From Actinomadura luzonensis (GTDB lineage Bacteria > Actinomycetota > Actinomycetes > Streptosporangiales > Streptosporangiaceae): DNA of 64,000 nucleotides. Of this stretch, positions 15,807 through 24,927 are shown piece after piece; within the stretch, counting starts at the first letter, position 1; every line of letters starts with the position of its first letter. The notes under the pieces are model-generated. The model was not told where the DNA came from. It did not search any database and worked only from the letters and a program-made list of their open reading frames with translations. A program made the position numbers and the translations under genes. The stretch is from positions 1,927,001 to 1,991,000 of the forward strand of contig NZ_JAKRKC020000001.1 in NCBI RefSeq assembly GCF_022664455.2, given 5' to 3'.

Positions 15807-16769
15807 ATGTGGCTGACCTGGCGCGCCGCGACGGAGCGAGCGCTGTACGGCGAGGAGGGCTTCTACCTCCGCGAACGCCCGTCGGGCCACTTCCGCACCT
15901 CGGTCAGCGCCTCGGCGGCCTTCGCCGACGCGGTGCTGGCGCTGCTCCGGCAGGTGGACGCCGAGCTGGGCAAACCGGACACACTCGACCTGGTCGACAT
16001 CGGGGCGGGCGAGGGCACGCTGGTGACCCGCGTGCTGGCCGGCGCCGAGCCGGGGCTCAGCGAGCGGCTGCGGGTCACGGCGGTCGACCTCTCCCCCCGG
16101 CCCGAGGGCCTGCCCGAGCGCGTCGAGTGGCGCGGCGCGCTGCCCGACTCCATCGCGGGGCTCGCCATCGCCAACGAATGGCTCGACAACGTGCCGCTGG
16201 ACGTGGCCGAGCAGACGCCCGACGGGCCCCGGCTGGTGATGGTGAACGTCCACACGGGCGAGGAGCGCATCGGCGGGCCGCTCCGGCCGGCCGACCGCGA
16301 CTGGGTCGAACGGTGGTGGCCGCTGCCCCGGGTGGGGGCGCGGGCCGAGATCGGCTGGCCGCGCGACGAGGCGTGGGCGGCGGTCGTCACCCGCCTCGCC
16401 AGGGGCCGGGCGATCGCCGTCGATTATGCACATCCTGTGGATAACCGGCCCCTCTGGGGAACGCTGACCGGGTACCGGGACGGGGCGGTCGTCAGCCCCA
16501 TACCCGACGGGACCTGCGATATCACGGCACATGTGGCACTCGACGCGTGCGCGGAGGCCGGGCGGCGGGCCGGTGCGATATCCACAGCCTTGTCCACACA
16601 ACGCGCGGCCCTGCGCGCCCTCGGCCTCGACGGCGCCCGGCCGCCGGTCGAGCTCACCCACCAGGACCCACGCGGCTACCTGCGGGCGCTGGCGCGGGCG
16701 TCGGAGGAGGGCGAGCTGCTCGACCCCCGAGGGCTCGGCGGCTTCGGCTGGCTCGACCAACGCCGCTGA
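15807..16769 (+). CDS. MidA/NDUFAF7-like SAM-dependent methyltransferase
   Basis: 320 residues from ATG 15807 (MWLTWRAATERALYG). The family is recognised by GEEGFYLRERPSGHFRTSVS, the SAM motif LVDIGAGEGTLVTRVL and IANEWLDNVPLDVAEQTPDG (motif II). MidA/NDUFAF7 in mitochondria methylates an arginine of the 49-kDa (NuoD-type) subunit of complex I. A NuoD paralogue lies 5.6 kb downstream at 21377, a suggestive but unproven partner. No clear ribosome site is present. Confidence 0.8.
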   Translation: MWLTWRAATERALYGEEGFYLRERPSGHFRTSVSASAAFADAVLALLRQVDAELGKPDTLDLVDIGAGEGTLVTRVLAGAEPGLSERLRVTAVDLSPRPEGLPERVEWRGALPDSIAGLAIANEWLDNVPLDVAEQTPDGPRLVMVNVHTGEERIGGPLRPADRDWVERWWPLPRVGARAEIGWPRDEAWAAVVTRLARGRAIAVDYAHPVDNRPLWGTLTGYRDGAVVSPIPDGTCDITAHVALDACAEAGRRAGAISTALSTQRAALRALGLDGARPPVELTHQDPRGYLRALARASEEGELLDPRGLGGFGWLDQRR

Positions 16770-16813
16770 CCCCCTGCCCCTGGTCCGCCAGGCTGAGGGA
16801 ACGGTGGTGGCGG

Positions 16814-18010
16814 TCAGGCCGGGGTGGCGGTCAGGGGCAGGGAGTGGAGGCCGCGGATGACGTAGCCGGGCTTCCAGGCGGGCTGCTCGCGCAGTTCCAG
16901 GCTCGCCGTCCGGTCGAGGAGGGCGCCGAACGACTCGATCAGCTCGATGCGGGCGAGCGGCGCCCCCAGGCAGAAGTGGATGCCGGCGCCGAAGGAGATG
17001 TGCGGGTTGTCCGCGCGCCCGACGTCCAGCCGGTCCGGGTCGTCGAACACGGCAGGGTCGCGGTTGGCCGAGCCGAACAGCAGCGCGACCTCCGACCCGC
17101 GCGGGATCCGTACGCCGTGCACCTCGATGTCCTCCAGCACCCACCGCTCGAACATCTGCAGCGGCGTGTCCCAGCGCAGCAGCTCCTCGACCGCCGTGGG
17201 CAGCAGCGAGCGGTCGGCGCGGAGCCGCGCCAGCTCGGCCGAGTTGCGGAACAGCGCCCACCAGCCGTTGCCGGTGACGTTCACGGTGGCCTCGTGGCCG
17301 GCGTTGAGCAGCAGCACACAGGTGCCGACCAGCTCGTCCTCGGTCAGTTCCGGGATCTGGGTGAGCGCGCTGATCAGGTCGTCGCCGGGAGCGGCGCGGC
17401 GGGCCCTGGCCAGCTCCTTGAGGTAGCCGGCGAACTCCGACGCCGCCCGTACCGCGGTGTGCTGCGCCTCGATGCCCGGGTTCAGCTCGTACATGCCGCA
17501 GATGTCGGCCGACCAGGCACGGAGCAGGTGGCGGTCGGCGTCCGGGATGCCGAGCATCTCCGCGATCACCGTCACCGGCAGCGGCTCGGCGACCTCGGCG
17601 AGGAGGTCGCCGCCGCCCTTCTCCACGAACGTGTCCGCCAGCCCGGCGGCGATGGCCCGCACGCGCGGCCGCAGGGACTCGACCATGCGCGGCGTGAACG
17701 CCTTCGACACCAGCCGGCGCAGCCGAGTGTGCACCGGCGGCTCGACGTCCAGCATGCCCGCTCTGATCACCCGCCAGAACGGCTCCTGGAACTCCGGCTC
17801 CGGCTGCCTGCCGAACTCCTCGTGCGTGGCCGCGTGCAGGTACGACCGGCCGAGGCGGCGGTCCCTGAGCAGGGCGTTGACGTCCGCGTGGCGGGAGATG
17901 AGCCACTGGCCGGTCGGCTCGAACCAGCAGACGGGGGCCTCGCGGCGCAGCTCGTCGTAGACCCGGTACGGGTGGGCTACAAAATCCGGATTCCAGGGAT
18001 CAAAGCGCAC
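16814..18010 (-). CDS. cytochrome P450, I-helix Thr replaced by Ala
   Basis: 398 residues, full length. Haem loop ISFGAGIHFCLGAPLARIEL with the Cys ligand, ExxR as EELLR, and the substrate-channel landmark DVEPPVHTRLRRLVSKAFTP. The I helix reads LLNAGHEATVN, so the usual acid-Thr pair (HETT) is Glu-Ala. P450eryF has an Ala there too and uses a substrate hydroxyl for proton delivery. Start GTG 18010 shares one base with the terC stop (TAGTG), so translation is probably coupled to it. No ferredoxin gene is adjacent; the substrate is unknown. Confidence 0.92.
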   Translation of the reverse strand: MRFDPWNPDFVAHPYRVYDELRREAPVCWFEPTGQWLISRHADVNALLRDRRLGRSYLHAATHEEFGRQPEPEFQEPFWRVIRAGMLDVEPPVHTRLRRLVSKAFTPRMVESLRPRVRAIAAGLADTFVEKGGGDLLAEVAEPLPVTVIAEMLGIPDADRHLLRAWSADICGMYELNPGIEAQHTAVRAASEFAGYLKELARARRAAPGDDLISALTQIPELTEDELVGTCVLLLNAGHEATVNVTGNGWWALFRNSAELARLRADRSLLPTAVEELLRWDTPLQMFERWVLEDIEVHGVRIPRGSEVALLFGSANRDPAVFDDPDRLDVGRADNPHISFGAGIHFCLGAPLARIELIESFGALLDRTASLELREQPAWKPGYVIRGLHSLPLTATPA

Positions 18011-18795
18011 TATTTCATCTTAGGAGCCTCGTCCTGCTGCTCCGCAGCCTCGGCCCGCGCCTCCGGCGCCTCGACCGCCTTCTTGGCGTGCCGCCCGCGC
18101 ATCCGGATGTTGAGCAGCTCCACGACGACCGAGAACGCCATCGCGAAGTAGATGTACCCCTTCGGGATGTGCTGGTCCAGGCCCTCGGCGACGAGCACCA
18201 CGCCGATCAGCACCAGGAACGCCAGCGCCAGCATCTTGATGCTCGGGTGCTCGTCCACGAAGCGGCTGATCGGCCCGGAGGCGAACAACATCACCGCCAC
18301 CGCCACCACGACCGCCGCGATCATGACGCCGAGCTGGTCCACCATGCCCACGGCGGTGATCACCGAGTCCAGCGAGAACACGATGTCCAGGACCATGATC
18401 TGCGCGATCACCGCGGCGAAGGACACGCCGGCGCCCTGCTTGCCGTCCTTGCCCTGCGGGGCCTCCATGCTGTGGTGGATCTCCGTGACGCTCTTGCCCA
18501 GCAGGAACAGGCCGCCGAGCAGCAGGATCAGGTCCCGTCCCGAGATGTCCTGGCCGAGAACGGTGAACAGCGGCTCGGTGAGCCGCACCACCCACGACAG
18601 GGCGAGCAGCAGGAGCAGCCGGCTGACCAGGGCGGCGGCCAGGCCGAGCACGCGGGCCCGGTCCCGCTGTTCGGGCGGGAGCTTCCCGGCCAGGATGGAG
18701 ATGAAGATGATGTTGTCGATCCCCAGCACGATCTCCAGGGCGACAAGGGTGAAGAAGCCGATCCAGATCTGCGGGTCGGCCACCCAGTCCAACAT
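18010..18795 (-). CDS. TerC/Alx family integral membrane protein
   Basis: 261 residues from ATG 18795 (GGAGG 7 nt upstream); an upstream start at 18855 would add an unlikely polar leader. There are about seven hydrophobic helices with the TerC signatures LEIVLGIDNIIFISILAGKL (acidic residue in helix 1) and VIAQIMVLDIVFSLDSVITA, plus a charged cytoplasmic tail. TerC/Alx proteins export Mn2+ or help metallate exported proteins. It overlaps the P450 start by one base. This pairing of metal exporter and P450 is odd. Confidence 0.9.
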   Translation of the reverse strand: MLDWVADPQIWIGFFTLVALEIVLGIDNIIFISILAGKLPPEQRDRARVLGLAAALVSRLLLLLALSWVVRLTEPLFTVLGQDISGRDLILLLGGLFLLGKSVTEIHHSMEAPQGKDGKQGAGVSFAAVIAQIMVLDIVFSLDSVITAVGMVDQLGVMIAAVVVAVAVMLFASGPISRFVDEHPSIKMLALAFLVLIGVVLVAEGLDQHIPKGYIYFAMAFSVVVELLNIRMRGRHAKKAVEAPEARAEAAEQQDEAPKMK

Positions 18796-18868
18796 CCGAA
18801 CACCTCCATGACACGTTGGCCGATGACTTTCCGGGCACAACGAGTCACACCTCACATAAGTTCGCGAC

Positions 18869-18899
18869 TTGCGTTTCGTGGCCGATCGTCGGTTATAGT
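18869..18899 (+). promoter_or_regulatory. candidate promoter of the SAM-IV riboswitch transcript
   Basis: TTGCGT (18869-18874) and TATAGT (18894-18899) with a 19-bp spacer. Transcription would begin near 18905, exactly where the riboswitch fold starts. Confidence 0.5.
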
Positions 18900-18906
18900 G
18901 CGGTCG

Positions 18907-19026
18907 TAGGTCATGAGCGCCAGCGACAAGCCCCGGCTAGCTGGCCGGCAACCCTCGCGTCCGCGGCGGGGTGCCCCGGGTGAAGACCTGGTCCGTCACG
19001 AGGTGTGGCGGGCAAGCGCGGGCTCC
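18907..19026 (+). ncRNA. SAM-IV riboswitch
   Basis: The order and sequence of blocks match the actinomycete SAM-IV class: GGTCATGAGCGCCAGCGACA, AGCCCCGGCTAGCTGG, CCGGCAACCCTC, GCGGGGTGCCCCGGGTGAAG followed by ACC (closing P1 with GGTC), then the 3' pseudoknot domain with GGCAAGCGCGGGCTC. It lies 42 nt ahead of a class V aminotransferase start. SAM-IV riboswitches repress sulfur-amino-acid genes when S-adenosylmethionine is plentiful. Confidence 0.93.
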
Positions 19027-19067
19027 GAGGCTGCCTCCAGGGGTCCGATGACCCAAGGAGAAGTGCC

Positions 19068-20366
19068 GTGTCCACGCTGACGATCTTCAACGCCGACGCC
19101 GACGCCGCCGCCCCCGCCGCCGCTGCCGCCCCGGTCACGGCGACCGGCCGCCCCGTTCCCGCCGTCATCGGGGCCGACCTGGAGGTCCCGGTCAAGGGCG
19201 GTCGGCTCGTCCGGTACGCCAACCTCGACTACGCGGCGAGCGCGCCCTGTCTGGAGCCGGTCAGCGCCGCCGTCGCCGCCGCGCTCCCGGCCTACTCCAG
19301 CGTCCACCGCGGCGCCGGCTACGCCTCCCAGCTCACCACCGCCCGGTACGAGCAGGCCCGCCACACCGTCCGCGCGTTCGTCGGGGCGCGTCCCGCCGAC
19401 GCGGTGATCTTCACCCGCAACACCACGGACGCCACCAACCTGCTGGCCCGCTGCCTGCCCGCCGGCACCACCGTCGTGGTCTTCGACACCGAGCACCACG
19501 CCTCGCTGCTCCCCTGGCCGGACGCCGTCCGCCTGGCCCCGCCCGCCTTCCCCGGCGAGGCCGTCCGCGCCGCCGACGAGGCGCTGGCCGCCGTCGAGGG
19601 GCCGAAGCTGCTCGTGGTCACCGCCGCCTCCAACGTCACCGGCGAGCTGTGGCCGATCGCCGCGCTGGCGCACATCGCGCACCGGCACGGGGCGCGCATC
19701 CTGGTGGACGCCGCGCAGTTCGTCCCGCACCGGCGGCTCAACCTGACCGCGCTGGACCTCGACTACGTGGCCTTCTCCGGGCACAAGCTGTACGCGCCGT
19801 TCGGCGCCGGGGTGCTCGTCGGGCGCGGGGACTGGCTGGCGGAGGGGGAGCCGTACCTGAAGGGCGGGGGCGCGGTGCGCTCGGTCGGGGACGCCGCCGA
19901 GTGGCACGAGGACCCCGAGCCGCGCCACGAGGCGGGCACCCCGAACGTGCTGGGCGCGATCGCCCTGGCCGCCGCCTGCGACGCGCTCACCGCCACCGGC
20001 TGGACGGCGCTGGTGCGGGAGGAGGAGCGGCTGCTCGCGCGGCTGCGCGCGGGGCTGGCCTCGATCGACGGCGTGCGCGAGCTGTCGTTGTGGGGGGAGG
20101 ACCACCCGCGGGTGGGCATCGTGTCGTTCACCGTGGCCGGGCGGTCGGCGCGCGAGGTGGCCGAGGCGCTGTCCGGCGAGTACGGGATCGGGGTGCGCGA
20201 CGGCAAGTTCTGCGCGCACCCGTTCGTGCGGCACCTGCTGGGCACGGCCGACGGCGGCTGCGAGGACGACACGGCCTCGGCGGTGCGGGCCTCCATCGGC
20301 ATCGGCACCACCCAGGAGCACGTGGACCGGCTGGTGGAGGCGCTGCGCGACCTCGCCTCCCGCTGA
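19068..20366 (+). CDS. class V aminotransferase (cysteine desulfurase / selenocysteine lyase type)
   Basis: 432 residues from GTG 19068 (AAGGAG 7 nt upstream). PLP enzyme of the NifS/SufS branch: YANLDYAASAPCLEPVSAAV, SSVHRGAGYASQLTTARYEQ, FTRNTTDATNLLARCLP, VDAAQFVPHRRLNL and the PLP lysine in VAFSGHKLYAPFGAGVLV. The N-terminus is an Ala-rich spacer. Control by a SAM-IV riboswitch places it in sulfur metabolism; desulfuration of cysteine or a lyase step in methionine-related turnover is plausible. Whether the mobile-loop Cys of true desulfurases is present is unclear: the only nearby candidate is in KFCAHPF. Confidence 0.88.
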   Translation: MSTLTIFNADADAAAPAAAAAPVTATGRPVPAVIGADLEVPVKGGRLVRYANLDYAASAPCLEPVSAAVAAALPAYSSVHRGAGYASQLTTARYEQARHTVRAFVGARPADAVIFTRNTTDATNLLARCLPAGTTVVVFDTEHHASLLPWPDAVRLAPPAFPGEAVRAADEALAAVEGPKLLVVTAASNVTGELWPIAALAHIAHRHGARILVDAAQFVPHRRLNLTALDLDYVAFSGHKLYAPFGAGVLVGRGDWLAEGEPYLKGGGAVRSVGDAAEWHEDPEPRHEAGTPNVLGAIALAAACDALTATGWTALVREEERLLARLRAGLASIDGVRELSLWGEDHPRVGIVSFTVAGRSAREVAEALSGEYGIGVRDGKFCAHPFVRHLLGTADGGCEDDTASAVRASIGIGTTQEHVDRLVEALRDLASR

Positions 20367-20378
20367 GCGGCAGGGCGG

Positions 20379-21266
20379 TCAGCGGTTCGGGGGCTTGCGG
20401 TGCTCGGGCTGGTCGTCGCTGACCAGGGCGTCGATGTCGCGCATGTCCTCGTCGCTGAGGTTGCTCGCGCCGGAACGCGGCGCCGTGGGCTGACGCGGGA
20501 CCTCCGGCGGCTCGCCGGGGGTCGCGGGCTCGGCCGGCGTCATCGGGCCACCCGCACGCCCGCCCGCCCCGGCGCCCATGCCGGGCTCGGTGCCCATGCC
20601 GGACTCGGTCCCCATGCCGGACTCGGTCCCCATGCCGGACTCGGCGCCCATGCCGGACTGGTAGCCGGTCCCGGTGCCGACGCCGGCCTCGGAGCCGGAC
20701 TGCATCCCGGCCCCGGCGGCGGTGCCGGCCCCCGCTCCCATCCCGGTGGCGGTTCCGGTGGTCCGGACGTTCGACGGGCCGGTGTCCGTGCGGTCGCCCT
20801 GGAGCCGCCCCCGCCGGTGCGCGTCCAGCTCCTCCTCCGCCGCCCGCCGCTCGCCCCGGCGCCGGAAGATCGCCCCGAACAGCCCGTCCAGCCCGATCCG
20901 CCCGCCGCCGAGCGCCAGGAACAGCAGGCTCAGCGCGCCGAGCGCCCCCGCGAGCTCCCACCCGCCGTTGCCCACCATGACGCCCTTGCCGCCGTGCACG
21001 AAGGCGATCGCGCCCAGCATGTTGAGCAGCAGCAGCAACGCCACCGGCCGCACCAGCAGCCCGAGGATCAGGAAGATCCCGCCGACGGTCTCGACGATCG
21101 TCGCGTAACCGGCGGCCGTCCCCGGCATCGGGATGCCCATCTCCCGGAACATCCCCGTGGTCGCGCCCAGGCCGCTCTGCCACTTCTGCCAGCCGTGCGC
21201 CACGAAGATCACGCCGGTCACCACCCGGGCGATCAGGGCCGCCACATCAAACAGAACTCTCTTCAT
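20379..21266 (-). CDS. DoxX family membrane protein with Met/Gly/Ser repeat tail
   Basis: 295 residues from ATG 21266 (GGGGGAGAAAG upstream). Residues of about 5-140 form a four-helix DoxX domain ([60 protein letters not shown]). Residues of about 150-295 are polar and low-complexity, with MGTESG units and Gly/Ala/Met runs, ending [20 protein letters not shown]. DoxX proteins act in redox or thiol stress at the membrane in mycobacteria; the tail has no known role. Convergent to the aminotransferase. Confidence 0.82.
   Translation of the reverse strand: MKRVLFDVAALIARVVTGVIFVAHGWQKWQSGLGATTGMFREMGIPMPGTAAGYATIVETVGGIFLILGLLVRPVALLLLLNMLGAIAFVHGGKGVMVGNGGWELAGALGALSLLFLALGGGRIGLDGLFGAIFRRRGERRAAEEELDAHRRGRLQGDRTDTGPSNVRTTGTATGMGAGAGTAAGAGMQSGSEAGVGTGTGYQSGMGAESGMGTESGMGTESGMGTEPGMGAGAGGRAGGPMTPAEPATPGEPPEVPRQPTAPRSGASNLSDEDMRDIDALVSDDQPEHRKPPNR
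20574..20660 (-). repeat. 18-bp in-frame tandem repeat coding MGTESG
   Basis: About five near-identical copies of an 18-bp unit (cccatgccggactcggtc on the plus strand) inside the DoxX gene. Variation between copies is limited to one or two bases, so the expansion is recent. Confidence 0.8.
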
Positions 21267-21376
21267 GGTGCTTTCTCCCCCCGTCCCCCGCTTCCTCCCC
21301 CCGTCCAACCCCAAGTCCCCACGATCGATGCGTTTCCGTACCATTCCTTGACCCGAGACGGTGGCAGCATGGCCGT

Positions 21377-22522
21377 ATGACGGAACGCGTGGTCGGAATC
21401 GGTGCCGGCGCCAAAGAGCTGGCCACGGAGGACATGATCCTCAACATCGGCCCGCAGCACCCCTCGACGCACGGCGTGCTCCGGCTCCGCCTCACGCTCG
21501 ACGGCGAGCGCATCGCCACCGCCGAGCCGATCATCGGCTACATGCACCGGGGCGCGGAGAAGCTGTTCGAGGTCCGCGACTACCGGCAGATCATCATGCT
21601 GGCCAACCGGCACGACTGGCTGGCCGGCTTCGCCAACGAGCTGGGCGTGGTGATGGCCGCCGAGCGCCTGCTCGGCATGGAGCCGCCGGTGCGGGCCGTG
21701 TGGGCGCGCACGCTGCTGGCCGAGCTGAACCGGGCGCTCAGCCACCTGATGTTCCTCGGCTCCTACCCGCTGGAGCTGGGCGCGATGACGCCCATCTTCT
21801 ACTCCTTCAACGAGCGCGAACGCCTCCAGGCCGTCATGGAGGAGATCTCCGGCGGGCGCATGCACTACATGTTCAACCGGGTCGGCGGCCTGAAGGAGGA
21901 CCTGCCGCTGGGCTGGCTGGACCGGGTGTCGGAGGCGGTCGCCGAGACCCGCCGCCGGGTGCCGGTCATCGAGGACCTCATCCTGCACAACGAGATCTTC
22001 GCCGCCCGCACCAAGGGCGTCGGCGTGCTGACCCGGGAGCAGGTCATGCAGTACGGCGTGAGCGGCCCCATCGCCCGCGCCTCCGGCGTCGACCTGGACC
22101 TGCGCCGCGACGACCCGTACCTCGCCTACCCGGAGCTGCCGGTCAAGGTCGTCACCCGCGAGGCCGGCGACTGCCAGGCGCGCTTCGAGGTGCTGTTCGA
22201 CCAGCTCAAGGTCTCCCTCGACCTGGCCGAGGCGTGCGTGGAGCGGCTGCGCTCGCTGCCGCCCGGGCCGATCAACCAGCGGCTGCCGAAGGTGCTCAAG
22301 GTGCCGGAGGGGCACACGTACGCGTGGACCGAGAACCCGCTCGGCATCAACGGCTACTACCTGGTCTCCAAGGGCGACAAGACGCCGTGGCGGCTCAAGC
22401 TGCGCTCGGCCTCCTACGGCAACGTGCAGGTGCTGCGCGAGATGTTGCCCGGCCACCTGGTGGCCGACATGGTCGCCATCCTCGGCTCGATGTTCTTCGT
22501 GGTGGGTGACATCGACAAGTGA
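21377..22522 (+). CDS. NuoD-like NADH-quinone oxidoreductase 49-kDa subunit paralogue
   Basis: 381 residues with the 49-kDa/NuoD fold: [60 protein letters not shown] and [15 protein letters not shown]. It is somewhat shorter than a normal NuoD, and no other nuo gene is beside it, so it is the stand-alone paralogue (called NuoD2 in Streptomyces, from memory). A role in the main complex is therefore doubtful. No clear ribosome site precedes ATG 21377. The stop overlaps the next start (GTGA). Confidence 0.88.
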   Translation: MTERVVGIGAGAKELATEDMILNIGPQHPSTHGVLRLRLTLDGERIATAEPIIGYMHRGAEKLFEVRDYRQIIMLANRHDWLAGFANELGVVMAAERLLGMEPPVRAVWARTLLAELNRALSHLMFLGSYPLELGAMTPIFYSFNERERLQAVMEEISGGRMHYMFNRVGGLKEDLPLGWLDRVSEAVAETRRRVPVIEDLILHNEIFAARTKGVGVLTREQVMQYGVSGPIARASGVDLDLRRDDPYLAYPELPVKVVTREAGDCQARFEVLFDQLKVSLDLAEACVERLRSLPPGPINQRLPKVLKVPEGHTYAWTENPLGINGYYLVSKGDKTPWRLKLRSASYGNVQVLREMLPGHLVADMVAILGSMFFVVGDIDK

Positions 22523-23625
22523 CGCAGCAGCAGGTCGGCACCGTCGTCGAACGGGACAAGTACGTCGACTGGCTCCGCGCGCTGAGCCTGGTCGTGGTGG
22601 TCGGGTGGCACTGGGCGTTCACGATCCTGGTGTGGGGGCCGTCCGGGCCGGAGCCGACGAGCCCGCTGGGGTTCACCTCGGGCTTATGGATCCTCACCTG
22701 GCTGCTCCAGGTGCTGCCGCTGTTCTTCTACGTCGGCGGGCACGTGCACCTGCTGTCGTGGGGGCGGGCGCAGGGGCGCGGGGTCGGGCTCGGCGCGTTC
22801 GTGTGGCGGCGCATCCGGGCGCTGGCCCTGCCGGCGCTGGTGCTGTCGGGTGTGTGGGCGGTCATCGGGGCGGCGGTCACGGCCGTCTTCCGGGTGGACT
22901 GGATGTGGCGGGTCGTGCTGCTCGTGCTCAGCCCGCTCTGGTTCCTCGGCGTCTACCTGGTGCTGATCGCGCTGCTGCCGGTGGCGCTCTGGCTGCACCG
23001 CCGCTACGACGTGCTGGCGCTGATCTGGCTCGGCGGCGCGGCGCTGGTCGTGGACGTCCTCCGCTTCCGCTACGGCGTCGAGCAGGCGGGCTGGCTCAAC
23101 ATGGTCATCGTGTGGGGGCTGGCGCACCAGGCCGGCTTCTTCTACGACCGGGTGGTGATCCTGCCGCGCCGCTACGACGTCGCGCTGCTCTGGACCGGGC
23201 TGTTCGCGCTGTTCGGCCTGGTCTACTCGGGCATCTACCCGGGCTCGATGGTGGGCGTGCCGGGCGACAAGTGGTCGAACATGGCGCCGCCGACGTTCGT
23301 GATCGTGGCGCTGTTGCTGTTCCAGATCGGCGTGGTCGAGGTGTTGCGGCCGGCGATGGAGCGGGTGCTGGAACGGCCGCGCTGGCAGCGGGTCAACGCC
23401 TTCATCAACCGGTACGCGCTGCCGCTGTTCCTGTTCCACACCACCGGCATGGCGATCGCGCTCGGGCTGTCGTGGTGGCTGTTCGGCAGCCTGGGCGGGA
23501 CGATCCCGCCGGACCTCAAGTGGTGGCTGGAGCGGCCCATCGCGATCGTCGGGCCGCTGGTGTGCACCGCGCCCGTCATCTACCTCTTCGGCCGCCGCCG
23601 CGGCAGGCGTCAGTCGGGCTTCTGA
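22519..23625 (+). CDS. acyltransferase-3 family membrane protein
   Basis: 368 residues and about ten transmembrane helices. The first helix reads [20 protein letters not shown], the position where acyltransferase-3 proteins carry their functional Arg/His. The family moves acyl groups onto sugars or lipids at the membrane. GTG 22519 overlaps the NuoD-like stop by 4 nt, so the two are translationally coupled. Its 3' end overlaps the convergent DUF3180 gene by 16 bp. Confidence 0.85.
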   Translation: MTQQQVGTVVERDKYVDWLRALSLVVVVGWHWAFTILVWGPSGPEPTSPLGFTSGLWILTWLLQVLPLFFYVGGHVHLLSWGRAQGRGVGLGAFVWRRIRALALPALVLSGVWAVIGAAVTAVFRVDWMWRVVLLVLSPLWFLGVYLVLIALLPVALWLHRRYDVLALIWLGGAALVVDVLRFRYGVEQAGWLNMVIVWGLAHQAGFFYDRVVILPRRYDVALLWTGLFALFGLVYSGIYPGSMVGVPGDKWSNMAPPTFVIVALLLFQIGVVEVLRPAMERVLERPRWQRVNAFINRYALPLFLFHTTGMAIALGLSWWLFGSLGGTIPPDLKWWLERPIAIVGPLVCTAPVIYLFGRRRGRRQSGF

Positions 23626-24065
23626 TCCTCCGGGCCCTTCGGCACCCGGCAGGCGTGCTCCAGGTAGAGCGCCGCGACCACCAGCACCACGCACGCCACG
23701 AACGACCCCGCCGCGACGAAGAACTCCGAGCGCGGCGTCTCCCGGTCGAGGATCTGCACCGTGTGCAGGGCGAACCCGGCGAACAGCCCGCCGAAGGCCG
23801 CCCCCGCGTACGCCGACGCCTTGGCCAGCGCCGCCAGCCGGGCCACCGCCAGCGGCTCGACCGGCTTGGTGCCCGGCTTCCTGTCGATGCGGGCCTTGGT
23901 GGCCCAGGCGCTGTAGCCCTCGCCGAGCGCCAGCAGCAGCACGGTGGGGATCGCCGTCCACGGCAGGAGCGGCAGGTCGGAGTAGAACTGGTGGACCACC
24001 GCCCACGTCAGCAGCGCGACGACGACGAGGATGCCGACCACGTGGCCGGGACGGGTGGGGGTCAA
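23610..24065 (-). CDS. DUF3180 membrane protein
   Basis: 151 residues with four hydrophobic helices (ILVVVALLTWAVVHQFY, TAIPTVLLLALGEGYSAW, ASAYAGAAFGGLFAGFAL, FVACVVLVVAALYLEHAC). DUF3180 genes regularly follow folK in actinobacteria (mycobacteria included), as here. ATG 24065 overlaps the folK stop by 4 nt. Function unknown; conserved linkage suggests a tie to folate or to envelope biogenesis. Confidence 0.85.
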   Translation of the reverse strand: MTPTRPGHVVGILVVVALLTWAVVHQFYSDLPLLPWTAIPTVLLLALGEGYSAWATKARIDRKPGTKPVEPLAVARLAALAKASAYAGAAFGGLFAGFALHTVQILDRETPRSEFFVAAGSFVACVVLVVAALYLEHACRVPKGPEDQKPD

Positions 24066-24565
24066 TCGGGCCTCTGCAACGTCAGGTCGGGCCGCAGCCG
24101 CACGCCCTGCCGGTCGAGCCCGGCCAGCAGGTCGACCACCCGGCCGTGCCCCGGCACGGCGGCCTCGGGGTCGGCCTCCAGCCAGGGCACCAGCACGAAC
24201 GCCCGCTCGTGCGCCCGGGGATGCGGCAGCGTCAGGTCGGGGTCGTCGCAGGTGCGCTCGCCCACGACGATCAGGTCGACGTCGAGCGTGCGCGGCCCCC
24301 AGCGCTCGGCCCGCACCCGCCCGAAGGCGTTCTCGACGCTCAGCGCCCGCTCCAGCAGCGTGCGCGGCTCCAGCGTGGTCTCGGCCACGACCACCGCGTT
24401 CAGGTACGGCTCCTGCCCGCCCGGCCCGCCCACCGGATCGGTCTCGTAGACCGGCGACGCCTTGACGAACTCGAGGCCGGGCGCGTCGAACAGGGCGTCG
24501 ATCGCGCCCTGGAGGGTCTGGAAGCGGCGGCCCAGGTTGCTGCCGAGTGCGAGGACGGCCTTCAT
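24062..24565 (-). CDS. folK: 2-amino-4-hydroxy-6-hydroxymethyldihydropteridine pyrophosphokinase
   Basis: 167 residues; transfers pyrophosphate from ATP to 6-hydroxymethyldihydropterin. Signatures: LALGSNLGRRFQTLQGAIDA, KASPVYETDPVGGPGGQEPY, RWGPRTLDVDLIVVGE (Mg2+-binding Asp pair) and LPHPRAHERAFVLVPWLE. ATG 24565 overlaps the folB stop by 4 nt. Confidence 0.95.
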   Translation of the reverse strand: MKAVLALGSNLGRRFQTLQGAIDALFDAPGLEFVKASPVYETDPVGGPGGQEPYLNAVVVAETTLEPRTLLERALSVENAFGRVRAERWGPRTLDVDLIVVGERTCDDPDLTLPHPRAHERAFVLVPWLEADPEAAVPGHGRVVDLLAGLDRQGVRLRPDLTLQRPD

Positions 24566-24927
24566 GCGCGGCTCCGCTCGATCGTCACGACCACGTCGTC
24601 GAAGGGCACCGGGATGGGCGCCGCCGGCTTGTGCACGCTCACCTCGACCCGGCACACCGCCTCGTGCGCCAGGCAGACCTCGGCCAGCCGCTGCGCCAGC
24701 GTCTCGATGAGCCGCACCGGCTCGCCCTCCACCACCTTCGCCAGCGCCTCGGCCAGCTCTCCGTAGTGGACGGTCATGGTGAGGTCGTCGCCGGCCGCGG
24801 CCGGCGCGGTGTCGAGGAACAGCGTGGCGTCGACGACGAACTCCTGGCCCAGCTCCCGCTCGGCCGCGAGCACGCCGTGCCGCCCGCGGGCCCGCAGGCC
24901 CTTGAGCGTGATGCGATCAGGGCTCAA
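24562..24927 (-). CDS. folB: dihydroneopterin aldolase
   Basis: 121 residues; cleaves dihydroneopterin to 6-hydroxymethyldihydropterin and glycolaldehyde. LKGLRARGRHGVLAAERELG holds the conserved start (HG-V-x-E), HYGELAEALAKVVEGEPVRL the active-site Tyr, and VEVSVHKPAAPIPVPFDDV the conserved Lys-Pro. It overlaps the NTF2-like gene upstream by 11 nt and folK downstream by 4 nt. Confidence 0.95.
   Translation of the reverse strand: MSPDRITLKGLRARGRHGVLAAERELGQEFVVDATLFLDTAPAAAGDDLTMTVHYGELAEALAKVVEGEPVRLIETLAQRLAEVCLAHEAVCRVEVSVHKPAAPIPVPFDDVVVTIERSRA

Noticed and set aside
16772..16848. CCCTGCCCCTG / CAGGGGCAGGG inverted pair as a terminator
   Set aside because: The arms are about 50 bp apart and the second lies within the P450 coding sequence, so a stable terminator hairpin is unlikely.
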